NCBI GenBank assembly: GCA_001692895.1
Contig: KV748190.1
Coordinates: 2,195,645 to 2,259,644 of the forward strand
DNA: 64,000 nucleotides
Source of the DNA: Cenococcum geophilum 1.58
Taxonomy: Eukaryota; Ascomycota; Dothideomycetes; Gloniales; Gloniaceae
Direction: 5' to 3'
Of this stretch, positions 11,831 through 23,310 are shown piece after piece (within the stretch, counting starts at the first letter, position 1; each line of letters opens with the position of its first letter). Under the pieces are notes generated by a model. That model was given only the letters and a program-made list of their open reading frames with translations, did no database searches and was not told where the DNA came from. The translations under genes were made by a program, and so were the position numbers.

Positions 11831-12685
11831 CTGTTGGTTGCAAAATATCGGGAACTCGCTTAGAGCGACGACGTCGCGCATCTACCCTACCATCAAAACA
11901 ATATACCCCCTATAGCCCTACCAATATGGCTCCAATTTATATAAATAAGGGCTTATTTTATAACTTTACTTTAAGGCTATAAAATAAGGTTTTATTTATA
12001 TAATTTGAAGCCAAATTGGTAGAGCTATAAGGGGTGCTTATTTTTGGGGGGAGAGGGGCCAGATTAGTCAGCGCAGAGCCTCAATTTAAGTTTTACGGCC
12101 ACCCCCTATAGCCCCACTAATATAGCTCTATATTTAATAAATAAAGNCCTATTTTATAGCCCTAGAATAGAGCTATAAAATGGGCCTCTATATATAAAAA
12201 TTGGATTAATATTAGTGGAATTATATAGGGTAATATATTGCTGCGGCTTGGCGATTTTTACCAATATTTCCAAAACGGCAGTATACCCCCTATAGCACCA
12301 CCAATACAGCTCTATATTTAATAAATAAAAACCTATTTTATAGCCTTAGAATAGGGCTATAAAATAGGCCTCCATTTATAAAATATAGAGCTATATTAGT
12401 GGGGCTATAGGGGGTAGCCGTAAAACTTAAATTAAGGCTCTGCGCTAACTAATCTAGCCCCTCTCCCTCTAAAAATAAGCACCCCTTATAGCTCTACCAA
12501 TTTGGCTTCAAATTATATAAATAAAACCTTATTTTATAGCCTAAAAGTAAAGTTATAAAATAAGCCCTTATTTATATAAATTAGAGCTATATTGGTAGGG
12601 CTATAGGGGGTATATTGTTTTGATGGTAGGGTAGATACGCGACGTCGTCACTCTAAGCGAGTTCCCGATATTTTGCAACCAACAG
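11831..12685. mobile_element. 855-bp palindromic MITE (Tc1/mariner-like, TA target), inserted in element C
   Basis: Both ends read CTGTTGGTTGCAAAATATCG inward and are flanked by TA (11829-11830, 12686-12687), which fits a Tc1/mariner-type target duplication. The inverted arms match over at least the first 95 bp with only two C/T differences and continue for about 400 bp to a centre near 12258. The arms themselves are built of shorter imperfect palindromes around CCCCTATAGC...GCTATAGGGG, so it is a palindrome of palindromes. There is no coding capacity. It splits the chromodomain segment of element C and is therefore younger. Confidence 0.9.
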
Positions 12686-12689
12686 TATC

Positions 12690-14930
12690 GTGTACATTAA
12701 GGATCTTCTTAAACTCCTACTTGTCTGTAATATTGCCGTTATCGTCCCTTTTAGCTATCCTACCTATGACGTTATAACGTTCCTCCTTATTAATGCGTGC
12801 TTGGCTAGGGATCTCTTTAGGGAACTAGAGGCAGACTTTTAATATATAGAAAGACTTATTAACGCGAATGTAGTCTAGGAGGTCTACTATAACTGCCCCT
12901 TTATAGGTAGCTAAGACGGGCCAAGGTCTATCCCAATTGTTATCCTACTTCCTCTTAGGCCGGTTAGTCTTTATATTTTTAAGGCTAACTATAACCATAT
13001 TATCCTTTTTGAATATTATACCTTTATCCCGTTTTATATTGGCGTTATCTTTATAGCATTACTAGGAGATATAGGCTAGGGCCTTAAGCTAAGTTAGGAT
13101 ATGCTTAAAGTGGTTCGCAATAGTATTAGCTTATAGGTACTCTTTCTTTATATATACGGATAGGGCTAATAGCTAGAGGCCTACTAGTTTGACGCCTAAA
13201 CGTGGGTTATAGCTATAGTTAGCGAAGAACGGTAAGAATTTTGTGGTTTTGTTAACCTAGTTATTTATAGCAAACTTAATAAGGGGGAGCTAATCTACCT
13301 AGTTGTCTTGGGTGAAGCTTATAAAGGCGTGTAGGTACTTATTCATTGCTACATTAATAATCTCGGTTTAGCTATCTATTTTAGGGTGCTATGCGGAACT
13401 AGGGCTTAGGGTTACCTTTAGGCGCTAATTTAGGCGATGCCAGAAGTTAGATATAAATAAAGAGCCTCTATTAGAAATAATAGTATTTAGAGCACTATGT
13501 AACTTATAGACAGTGTGGATAAATGCTTTAACAAGCTCCTTAATATCTAGGCTAGTAACAGAAATAAAGTGTCTTATCTTTATTAGGCGGTTAATAACGA
13601 CAAAGATATGTTTATATGTTTTGCCATTACAAAGGCACTTAGGTAGGTTAACGACGTGGTTAATAGAGATATTAGTTTACGGGCGGACTGGTAGTTCTAG
13701 TGGTTTTAGGAAACCGGGTGGTGCTAAGCATAGGGTCTTTATACGGAAGTAGAGAGCGTAGTCTTTTATAAAGGTAGTTGTGAACTGTGAAATACCTAGC
13801 TACTAATAGGTTTAATTAAGGAGGTTTAGTGTCTTAACGCGGCCTAGGTGGCCCACAGGACCTAAACTATACGTGCGGTATATAACTTCTAGTTAGAGTT
13901 TAGGCGAATTAGGGATAAATACTTAATTCCTATAGTAGATCAGGCCGTTAATAATTAAATATTTGGATTTATTATAGCGGAGTAACTTCCTAATCTATTT
14001 AGGCCAACGGCATGCTTTACGGCCTTTCTGTTTGCGTAGCGCAGCTAATATATCCCTAGCGAGTTTATTCTCCTTATAGGTATTCTTAATAAGCTCCTTA
14101 AGGGGTTTTTTCTTAGGCTTTAGGTCTATTACTACTATAAAGTCTTCAACGCTCTAGTTTTAGAATTTGCTTAGTAGCTCTTCTAGGATAGCGGGGTTAA
14201 CTTTCTTTGGTGGCAAGATAACGCGGTCTCGGTATCGTAGGTGTTTATTACTAGCGTTAGCAGGTGCTACGCCTAGGAGGCGGCTAAGAGCGTCTAGAAT
14301 TGTGGCTTTAGTGTTAGGCCTATAGGTAATAATAAAGTTAAACTAAGAGAGGAACTTAGCCTAATGGACTTGGCGCTGGTTTAGTTGTTTTATTATTATA
14401 AAGGTCTGGAGGTTCTTATGGTCTGTAATAATCTTAAACGGTTACTTAGTTTCTTATAGTTTGGGGCGCCATTCTTTTAGTGCTTTTACGATTGCTAGGA
14501 GCTCCTTATTGTATATTTTATAGTTATATTTAGGGGCGGAGTGCTTAGCGGAGAAGAACGCGACTAGCTTAAGTTTACTATTTTCGCCAGCCTAGTAAAG
14601 CACTCCTCCTAAAGCCTAGTTTGAGGCGTCTGTCTCTACTACGGTCTTCTTTATATAGTTATAGTACGCTAAGACCAGTGCTGTGGTGAACGCTATTTTT
14701 AGGGTCTAAAACGCCTATGCTTGGTCAGGGCTCCATAACCAGTTAGTGCTTTTCTTTAGTAGCCTAGTTATGGGCTTAACTACCTTAGAATAGCCTTGGA
14801 TAAATCGTCGGTAGAAGTTCGCGAAGCCAAAAAATTGCTATAGTTCCTTAACTGACGTCGGGTCCTTCTATTTCTATAGGGCCTGTACCTTCTTAGGGTC
14901 TATAGTTATGCCGTTAGTCAAGATAATTAA
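12690..14930 (-). pseudogene. element C RNase H-integrase region, fossil
   Basis: Minus-strand reading gives the segment ILTNGITIDPKKVQA just inside 14930, then RNase H and integrase-like stretches toward 12900 and the first strand of a chromodomain next to the MITE. Many breaks. Domain limits approximate. Confidence 0.75.
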
Positions 14931-14935
14931 GCTAA

Positions 14936-15698
14936 GGGAACGTTCGGTTGCAAATCGCCTCCATTTCATAATCTGTTCAATCCGTGCGCCTTTTAGTGTC
15001 GCCCATTTTGTAATTAGTGGCGGCTACTACCGTGGCTCATTTGAATATGTAATTGAGTCGATTGTTTGGTTGAGGCTCCATAATAAGGCTCCAGATTTGA
15101 CTTCGCATAATGCGTGATTGACGTCGGTGAGCGATTTGAATGAGGCCCTCTCTGCCACCAGGCCTCTATCGCGACTCCCTACTTTNGTGTAGTAATGGAG
15201 CCTCCTTAGCTAATGCCCTCTGCGATCGACGCTTTCTATACTTTTGCCCACCTCCTGTAGGAGCTGTAGTAGGGTTACAGTGACGCCCGCAACGCCCCGC
15301 GACGCCCGCAACGCCCTAAAAATAAGCTTATTGCGATTATATAAGGTTAAGATAATAATATATTATTATATAAAGGCTTGCAAATGCGACAGCAGTATCG
15401 CGATTAGGGTGTGTGGAGTTGCCATATCGTCACTTTGGCACGCATGTGGGAGCTCTATATTAAAATGGAATATGGAACAGGAGCTCGAAGCTACATATTA
15501 AAACAGTGCCAAGAGCTCTATTTCAACTACTATATACAGTATAGCTTGCAAATTTAACGCGCTTACCGATATGGAGGAGCTCCATATTCAAAAGTCGCCA
15601 TATTTACCGAACGACACCCTCATATTCATATTTGAGCTCCATTTCGGTTACAATATGGAGCCTCCATATTCGTAACGGAGGTGCAACCGAACGATCCC
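14936..15698. mobile_element. 763-bp PIF/Harbinger-like MITE inserted in element C
   Basis: The terminal inverted repeats are GGGAACGTTCGGTTGCA (left) and GGGATCGTTCGGTTGCA (right, reverse complement): 17 bp, one mismatch. The 3-bp duplication TAA (14933-14935, 15699-15701) fits the TWA target rule of PIF/Harbinger. It separates codons of a reverse-transcriptase segment of C that otherwise read on. Base composition differs from its surroundings: CA and CG dinucleotides survive, so it either arrived after the main RIP episode or was too short or rare to be mutated. The interior has repeated GAGCTCCATATT-like blocks in both orientations and GCAACGCCC...GACGCCC repeats. Open frames at 14908-15117 and 15244-15501 look fortuitous. 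Confidence 0.82.
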
Positions 15699-15701
15699 TA
15701 A

Positions 15702-18700
15702 GGTATTTCGTTTTTATAGCGTAGAACTTAAACTTATTAATATTAATCTAAAGTCTAGCATTACTAAGTCTCTAGATAATTTTATTTATATATTTTATGT
15801 ACTTAGCGCGTGTTTTTAAGAAAATAAGGACATTATTAAGGTACGCAGTGTAGTAGTTATTAAGGGTGTTATGTAGAATATGGTTAATATAGTTCTGGAA
15901 TATAGCGGGCGCGTTATAGAGACCAAACGGTGTAACTAATATCTTATAGAGTTTAAACCGGGTAATAAATGCTATAAGCTACTTATAGCCTTCCGTAATC
16001 CAGATCTGGTTAAACGTAGCAATTATATTAAGCTTAGTAAAGTACTTAGCACTATAGAGTGCGTTAAGTGTCTTACGGACTAGTAGCAATGGGTACTGAT
16101 TTTTTATAGTAACTATATTTAGGCCTTAATAGTTATAGCAGATTTATATACCGCCGCTAGGTTTTGCTATAAGGAAGAGGGGTACAGCGGCTAGTGAGGT
16201 TAATTTGCGGATAAAACCCTTATCTAGTATTTTGTTGATCCACTTCTTTACATAACTAAGTTTAGCGGGTAAGAGTGGTCTGTTTTTATAATATAGGGCC
16301 TACTTTCTAGGTATAATCTTAATTTTGTGGTCCTATAGTCGGTAAAGGGGCAGCTTCTCTATATTTTTAGGGAGGAAGTGTTTAATATATTCGCGAAACT
16401 CTTTTAGTAGGCGTTATAAAATATCTCTATAGGTTAATCCTAGTTTGCCTTTTAGAAATTTTTTAATATTGGTGTTAACTATCTTTCGGCGTAGAAACTT
16501 AGACTTAGTTTTTAGATTCGTTTTAAGGAAGTTATAAAAATAGGGGGGTAGCGCTTTTTAGGCTTCCTCCATTATATAGTCGCCTTCTACTAGCCGGCGG
16601 AAAGACCTTTCTAATAGGTTTAGTACTTCTACTAGGCCTATAGGCAGTTCTTTAAGCAGCTATTAGTGTTCTTCTTATTTAACTAGTTTTACTAGCTCCG
16701 CTATATAGATCCTTATCACTTTTACGTCTTTTTATTTATAAAACTAGGTGAAATTAATGGTACGGGTGTATCTAATATTGTCTAGGTTGGGGCGTGTCTG
16801 GTTCTCCGGTGCTATAGCCGGGCTAGTACGGTTTAGTTAGCCCAGGAGGGCGGAAACGAGGCGGCGGCCCTATATAGTACGCGTGGGAGACAGGTATAAG
16901 GTTAAGCGTTACGGGGAGAAGGTCTTAATTACTCTAGTTTTGGTCTTAGCTATAACGCTCTTAGCTGTTATATATGCGGTTATATATACATATAGCAAAT
17001 AGCTTAAAGTTAGGTGTTTTATTAGCTGTTTTAGGTTAAGCGGGTGTATATAGGGGACTTATAGTTCTGGCAGTGTTTATTTTTTTAGGGGTAGGGCGGT
17101 AGTTTAGTTTTCCAAAATCTTCGCTTTATTTACTGTATATATTAGCTCACTAGTATTAGGCACCTCTTTTACTATCAGCTAACGGTATCTAAGCGTTAGC
17201 TGTGTAATACGTCCGTATAGTGCTACTTGGTTATAGTTAGGGATATACTATAAAAGATAGTTATAGGCGTAGTAATTAGAATTAAACTTAAGCTCTAGAA
17301 CGGGGAAGTCTAGTCTTAGGTTATGCTTTTTAAGCTAGGGCATTCTAAGAATTACTAATATTAAGGGTAATAACTTTATAACGTAGAAAAGTATAGATTC
17401 TATATAGTGGCTAATTATCATTTTTGCTGTAAAGTAATAGGTAATAAAGCTAGATAGGAGTCCGTTAGTAAGGCGGAGTGGTTTTAGAACTAGGAGTCTT
17501 TTTATTATAATATTATGCTTTTTTATAAGTAAGTCTTCGTCTATAAATACTGGTGCTATACTACTACTGTTAACGAGGCTTACTGTTTTAATAAAAGCTT
17601 CTAGAAGTAGGTTGTATAGTAAGGAGAGGTAGGTCTAAATAAGGATAGCATTTTTATTATTGTTTGCTATTCTAAGGTTAAGTGGTAGCTAGCTTAAAAT
17701 AAGGTCTAACTAATCTAGTAGTATAGATCTAATTCTTTTATCCTCCTCCCCGTATAGTTCTAACCCTTAAAGGCGACTTAGTTTAAGGGTTAGTCTTTTA
17801 ATAACTAGATTGTGGGGCTTAGCTAGTAGCTATAATTTTAGCTAGTATATCCTAATATATTGGTCTCTAACGGTGTATATATGCTAAGGGGTACTTTACT
17901 AAGGATATAGCCGGTCTTACGATTAGTAGTAATATAGAGTACTTATCCATAGTTTGTGTACGGGACTATTAGCTAGGGCTATATTAGGGAAGGGAATCGC
18001 GGGGGTAGGTCTCTGTATTTAAACCTACGTCCCCATCCGTAGTTATTATTTTAGTTACTATCCCCTTTACTAAAGAATCTGCCGCGGCTAGGAGGGGGTT
18101 AGCGCAGTGGTATTAGGAGGGGATTTAGGTTTATCTTAAGGTTATAAGCATTTTTTTAGTAGTTGGGTTAACTACATGCTATACAGAGTCTGTTATCTAT
18201 ATAATGTCTTTAGACATTATTAGGGAGGCTACTACTACTATTACCAAATTTAACGGCGTTAAGGTCTATTAGGTTATTCTATGGTGCTAGTGCTAAGGTA
18301 TTATTATTAGGTAACGCAGGTTAATATCCGCCAGCGGTGTTTAGCTTAGTGGCATTTAGCTTAGTATAGTGGGCATAGTTCTATAAGTTGTGAGCAAATA
18401 TATCCATTTGCTTGCTCTAGCCCTTATAGTTAACATTATTAATTTTACGGCTAAGGGTAAGGGCTAGGTCCTTTATTTTAGGGGAAGTATTCTTTTTAAG
18501 TAAATCCACCTTTTATTCCTTAGTCTTGTTTGCTTTAATTATTAACTTATTAAGCTCTGCTTTCTAGGGCTAGTAATTACGCTTACCTTAATATAAAGTA
18601 TCTAACTTATTTTTAGCTGCTTAGGTTATATCCATAGTCTTATAATATCTTCTTATATATATGAACATGGACTCTCGGTTAGAAAAGGTCCATTTACTTA

Positions 18701-19400
18701 GGTTATTTAGGTGTATACATAGCATATTAAGGCCATATTTAATATAGTTATAGGCCTTATCTATTAGCATGTCTGATATATAGAGGACTTTGTCCATTAG
18801 GGTCTTAAAGTACTTTACATCCCTTTAGAAAACGCCTTAGATCTTTATTTCCTATATTTTAAATTTTTCTTACTTTTTAATTGGTGATCCCTTGCCGTTA
18901 AATAGGGTTAGATCTTTTGCTTTATGCTTTTTTCTATAGGGCTTAGCTAGAAGAGGGGAGCTAGTTATAGGGTTTATATTCTTATTAGCAATGGCCTAGG
19001 TAAGTATAGCGATCTAAAAGCTTAGGCTTTATATGGTCTTAGTATATATAAAAGCTTACTGTTTGTATTATTTAACACGCAGTTTAAGTATCTTAAGGGA
19101 GTTAATTCTATGCTAAGCTTTTTTAAGTTAGGATGTTATAGTTTAACCTTTATTATAGACGGCTTAGAGACCGCTCTTAACGCTAGTTAAAAAGGTTATA
19201 CATATAGAGAGGTGCTAAAAGGTTCCTACTACATTAAGGTCCTTAGGGTACTCTAGACCACTTCTAATTGCCTAGGTAATATAGGTATAAAGGGTATTAA
19301 AGAGGTAGGCGAGCGCTTTGCGTGTGTTTATTAACGGGGTATTATTTATATTTTAGTTACCTATTTTAAGGGATCTAGGTAGGGCAATTAAAATCTTATA
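15702..19400 (-). pseudogene. element C gag-protease-reverse transcriptase region, fossil
   Basis: Minus-strand reading gives TPFGLYNAPAIFQNYINHIL near 15930-15870, a signature of Ty3/Gypsy reverse transcriptase, followed by FKFYAIKTKYL just before the MITE. Protease and gag lie upstream toward 19400 by position. Broken many times. Confidence 0.85.
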
Positions 19401-19598
19401 AGGCTGGCTGTAATACTAAAATTGTTAAGACTATTTAGAACTATATTAAGACTATGCTGAGGCTATACTAAGACTATAGTACGGTGTTATTAGTTACGTC
19501 GGGTTGCGATTATACTAGGAAAAACGGAGACTATAGATGGAGGTGGTAGACTAAGAGGGCAAAGATCGCGACGGGGCGTAAGAGGAGATACCACAAAC

Positions 19599-19784
19599 TG
19601 TTACAGTGCTGCAATAAAGTAGACTAAATAACTATGTTATGGTATAAAGAGGAGAAGAAGGTGAAAAGGGGTATTGTATATAAATAGTAGGGCCAGCCGC
19701 CGAGGCGCTAGTGGTAGGCTAGCTAACGGTAGGAAACAGTATAAGATAGTATGGAACAGTATGCGACAAGTCAGTGCCGTGACA
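19599..19784 (-). repeat. 5' LTR of element C
   Basis: 186 bp, the same length as the partner LTR, followed by TTAAT. Differences from the partner are mostly transitions. Confidence 0.95.
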
Positions 19785-19789
19785 TTAAT

Positions 19790-22700
19790 CCTATTATACT
19801 TAGCTTATTTTTTAGCTAATACCTAGTTCACTTTTTATTTTTAATATACTATAGATAGGTGTTTTCTAGATATTCCTACTATTATTATCCATCTAAGCAT
19901 TCTTCCGTAAGGAATCTTTCTGGTTAAAGTATTAAATCTCCTTCCTCTTAGACTTCTACTGGATGCCAGCCGTATATATACTTAGCATTCCTATACTATT
20001 ACTTATCTATTATCCAGTATATCCTTATAAGGTATTTCCGATTCTTTTCTTTTAAATTCTTGTGTATTTCGCATATATTATCTATATATACAATCTATAA
20101 TAGCGTATAGTATACTAGGTGCTTTAGGTTAACTCTTGGCTCGTTTTTGTCCTTAAGTTTAAACCTTTATTATGCTAATTTAAACGTTATAACTTTATTT
20201 ATAGGTACTAAGACGCGTTTCTTGCTTTTTTAGTCCTTTAATTATTCCTCTAGATCCTTTAATATTATAATTAGTGCTCCCTTAATATGGTTTATTGCTT
20301 TTTCCGTAATTAGGTGGTTTTGGATAACTTTTTTGTCTAACTATATATAGAAATCTTCCTACTCGTTGTTGTGTCGCTGTCTATACTACTTTTAGTATAG
20401 CTACTAAAGTGTATACGGTTTATTTATAAGGAAGTATCTTCTTATTACTGCGTTATAACAGCCCTTTATATATTATTCTTTAAACCTAATAGGAATCCCT
20501 AGATCTTCTTTTTATTCTAGTTTAGTAAGCCATTTAGCTCTTAGTGTACCTGTTCTTAGTTTATTAGTAATTCTTTATATAAATACTCTGTCCTTTATAC
20601 GTCCTAATATACTAAATCTCTTATTTAGTTTCTGTTCTTGCTATAAGGTAATTCTCGCTCTAAATTCCTCTATAGTTTCTTTTTTTTTGCGTCTTACAAG
20701 TAGATCCTTAAAGTTCCCTTACTTCTTAATCTTAGTATTAAGCTTTTAATCTTTAGTCTAAACATCTTATTTAACTAGTAAGTCCTCTAGGTCTATATAT
20801 CTGTCTCCCAGTCTAACTACTATTTAAATCGCAGATTCTCTAATCTGTAAAGAAGCTTCTTGCCTTTTACTTATAGGTGTCCTAATTTACACTCCAAATT
20901 CTTAATCCCTTGGATTCTTTAATCCTAAGCTTACTTCTAACTTGAGCTTAGCTTCAGCCTTAGTCTAACTAGGCTTTACTAGTATCCTCGTCTTATTTTA
21001 AGAGTCCTGGATCTTACTTATCTCTTTTTAAGAATCTTATACCGTTAGGAACACTTGTCCCAAGCTTATTTATATATTCTTAAACTAAGCTACTACTCTA
21101 CTCTATCGGTTATTATCCATTATAGGTCTCTAAGCGTACCCTATCTTATCTTAAAAATCTTAGTTATCTCTTATCTTATTTTAAAAATCTTAAGCCTTTG
21201 GCCTTTTACCTTTATTAAGTGGTAAGCTAGCACTAACAGTCGTCTACTTACTTAATCGTCTCTAGATATTACTCCTTCTATCTTATAAAGCGATAGATAC
21301 TGTATCTAATGGTGTTATAATGCCCGTTACTAAACCTTACTCTATAACGGTCTTAGTCTCTACTTCTATTACATTATTAAGGTTTAGATACCCCCAGTTA
21401 GTTTCCTTACTATCCTCGCCACTATTAATTAATAAGTACTCTAACTCTATTATTATTGTTGCTAATCCTTATCTATATATTACTGTAATATCTTAATCTA
21501 GCTCGTAAAGTTAATCCTATTCTTTATCTAACTCTTTAGTTTCTTTAAGTCCTCTTAACTTTAGCTCTTATAGCCAATAGCTTGCTCTATACTTAGCGTC
21601 TTTATAAATTTAGTATACATTATTATAATAAAACGCAAAACTTCTAATTGAACATTCTTTTATTCCTTATAGTGCACTATTATCTCTTTATATGTATATA
21701 TTATATACTACTGGTCTAGTTCCCTTTACTACGTAATAACTCTAACCACTTCTACAGTCTCTAGCAAAATAACCCTATTTTCCGTAATTTATATAAGCTC
21801 CATTTTTAAACTATTATTTTTACTATAGAGTCTGCTTAAACGTCTTCTACTACTAAGATTCTTAGTTTAGCCTATACTCCTTAGTCCTGTAATTACTTAA
21901 TTCTTAACCTCTAGGTTTCTATAGTTTCTTATTCCATCTTCTATAGGTTTTTTTAGTACCGCTTAGGTCTATTAGCTCTACGCCATACTATAGTTTCTAA
22001 TTTAGCTTTAGTTATTACGTGCTTTGCGTTTTATATAACTGTAGAACTCTATCCTAGCCCTTCTTAGCCTGTTCCCTTTAGAAGATCCTATTATTAATCT
22101 TAATTGCTTAATCTATTAATTCCCTTAGGGTATCCGTATCTTCTATTAGAATAATTACGTCCTAGACTTTAGCCTTAAGTCCCTATTTATACTGTGCTAT
22201 AAGCGCCTTATTATTCCATTTAACCTATATAGTAAGTATTTAAAACTACGTCGTGTACTTAATTGCTAAAGTTCGCTGTGTTAGGTTCTAAAGCTTTCTT
22301 TTTGCTATTGTTATTACTTCTGGGTCCCTAAATATTTATATAAGTTGTTCTATAAATCCTGCCTAGCTAGAAAACACAAATTATACCTTTTAATTGGTAG
22401 TAGTTATTCCGTTAGTCTGTATTTCCGTTAAGTAGGGTTTAAACTATTTAAGTGCCCTTCCTATTAAGAATAGTCCTATATAGGCTATCTGATCCATTAA
22501 CGTAGCTAACTTAGCCCCTTCTTATATGACTTTAAAATGCATTTACGTTAGAAATCCTTTAAGCTTTAATCTCTCCCCTAAGAATTGTTTAATTAAAGGT
22601 AACTTAACCTTTACTGCTCCGATTCTATTAAGTCTTTCTTTAAGTATTTAGTTATTCTCGTTTAACCTATTAACAATTTCCTATAACTGCCCTACCGTGA

Positions 22701-22837
22701 CTGGTTGTAAGTTAGTATCTTGCATACTTATATCTCTACTTAACTTTAAAGTAGTTACTGCCGTTAACGGCGTTATAGTGGCTGCTTTTGGTGGCATGTT
22801 ATTTAACTTATTAAAACTATAACTGTAGTAGTAATTG
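19790..22837 (-). pseudogene. element A gag and spacer region, fossil
   Basis: This half of A lies on the far side of C. Minus-strand reading starts near 22798 with a gag N terminus (MPPKAATITPLTAVTT) and reaches a CCHC-like zinc-knuckle segment near 21750, then a charged spacer. Homologous to 52137-55140 in copy B. Many breaks. Confidence 0.82.
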
Positions 22838-23259
22838 TGTAACGGAGCCTTATAGTAGGAACTACGGTAAACTTATTAATGGGCTAGGTATATAGGTATT
22901 ACAAGTAAGTTAATAACGTAATAATAACTAGTGGAGTGGTTACCTAACAGATTAACTCTAATTGTATTCTAAGAATTACTATAAAAAAGGAACTATCTAG
23001 GTAGGGATTAAGGGTCCTTAAATACATAACTGTACTCCTATAAAATCCTTCTTGTACGTAATATACGTTTTGTTTATATTAAACGTAATATCCCTTATAT
23101 TTAACGCAGCTAACATATTTAACTATTATGTGACTCGCTTACCATTCTTCGTTATATAGCTCTACGGGTTCTATCCTAGTCTATACCTATATTAACTAAC
23201 TAGCTTCTTCCAACTCTTCTCTAAGTAGTCGTAACATCATACTTAAAGCGTCCGTAACA
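22838..23259 (-). repeat. 5' LTR of element A
   Basis: 422 bp, starts TGTAACGGAGCCTTATAGTA and ends GCGTCCGTAACA, followed by the duplicated GTAAA (23260-23264). Confidence 0.95.
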
Positions 23260-23310
23260 GTAAATATTTATTATAGTTTAACGCAAATTATTTTAAACTA
23301 GGAGTATAAT

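Larger units (their letters stand above)
11196..19784 (-). mobile_element. element C: Ty3/Gypsy chromovirus fossil nested in A
   Basis: LTRs of 186 bp each (TGTTAC...GTAACA/GTGACA) lie at 11196-11381 and 19599-19784, with a perfect TTAAT target duplication at 11191-11195 and 19785-19789. Minus-strand order: gag about 19350-18000, protease about 17700-17100, reverse transcriptase about 16400-15700 continuing at about 14930 beyond a MITE, RNase H about 14700-14300, integrase about 13900-12900, and a chromodomain split by a second MITE (about 12750-12690 and 11830-11690). A polypurine stretch adjoins the 3' LTR at about 11382-11400. Total length is 8589 bp including two MITEs of 855 and 763 bp. 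Decayed with many breaks; younger than A, older than its MITEs. Confidence 0.93.
6653..23259 (-). mobile_element. element A: Ty3/Gypsy chromovirus fossil, interrupted by element C
   Basis: Two 422-423-bp LTRs (TGTAAC...GTAACA) are flanked by the 5-bp target duplication GTAAA (6648-6652 and 23260-23264). With C and its target duplication removed, the element is about 8.0 kb, the same as copy B (8014 bp). Minus-strand parts in order: gag with a CCHC-like segment about 22800-21700, then a spacer. After the gap left by C come protease about 11090-10840, reverse transcriptase about 10520-9840, RNase H about 9700-9340, integrase about 9240-8380 and chromodomain about 7990-7840. A polypurine tract abuts the 3' LTR near 7076-7100. 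It is badly decayed, with very many breaks of the RIP type. It predates C. A cluster of ambiguous bases lies at 8101-8186. Confidence 0.93.

Noticed and set aside
13513-13752. 79-residue plus-strand frame ending in GGAKHRVFIRK
   Set aside because: Antisense to the integrase region of element C.
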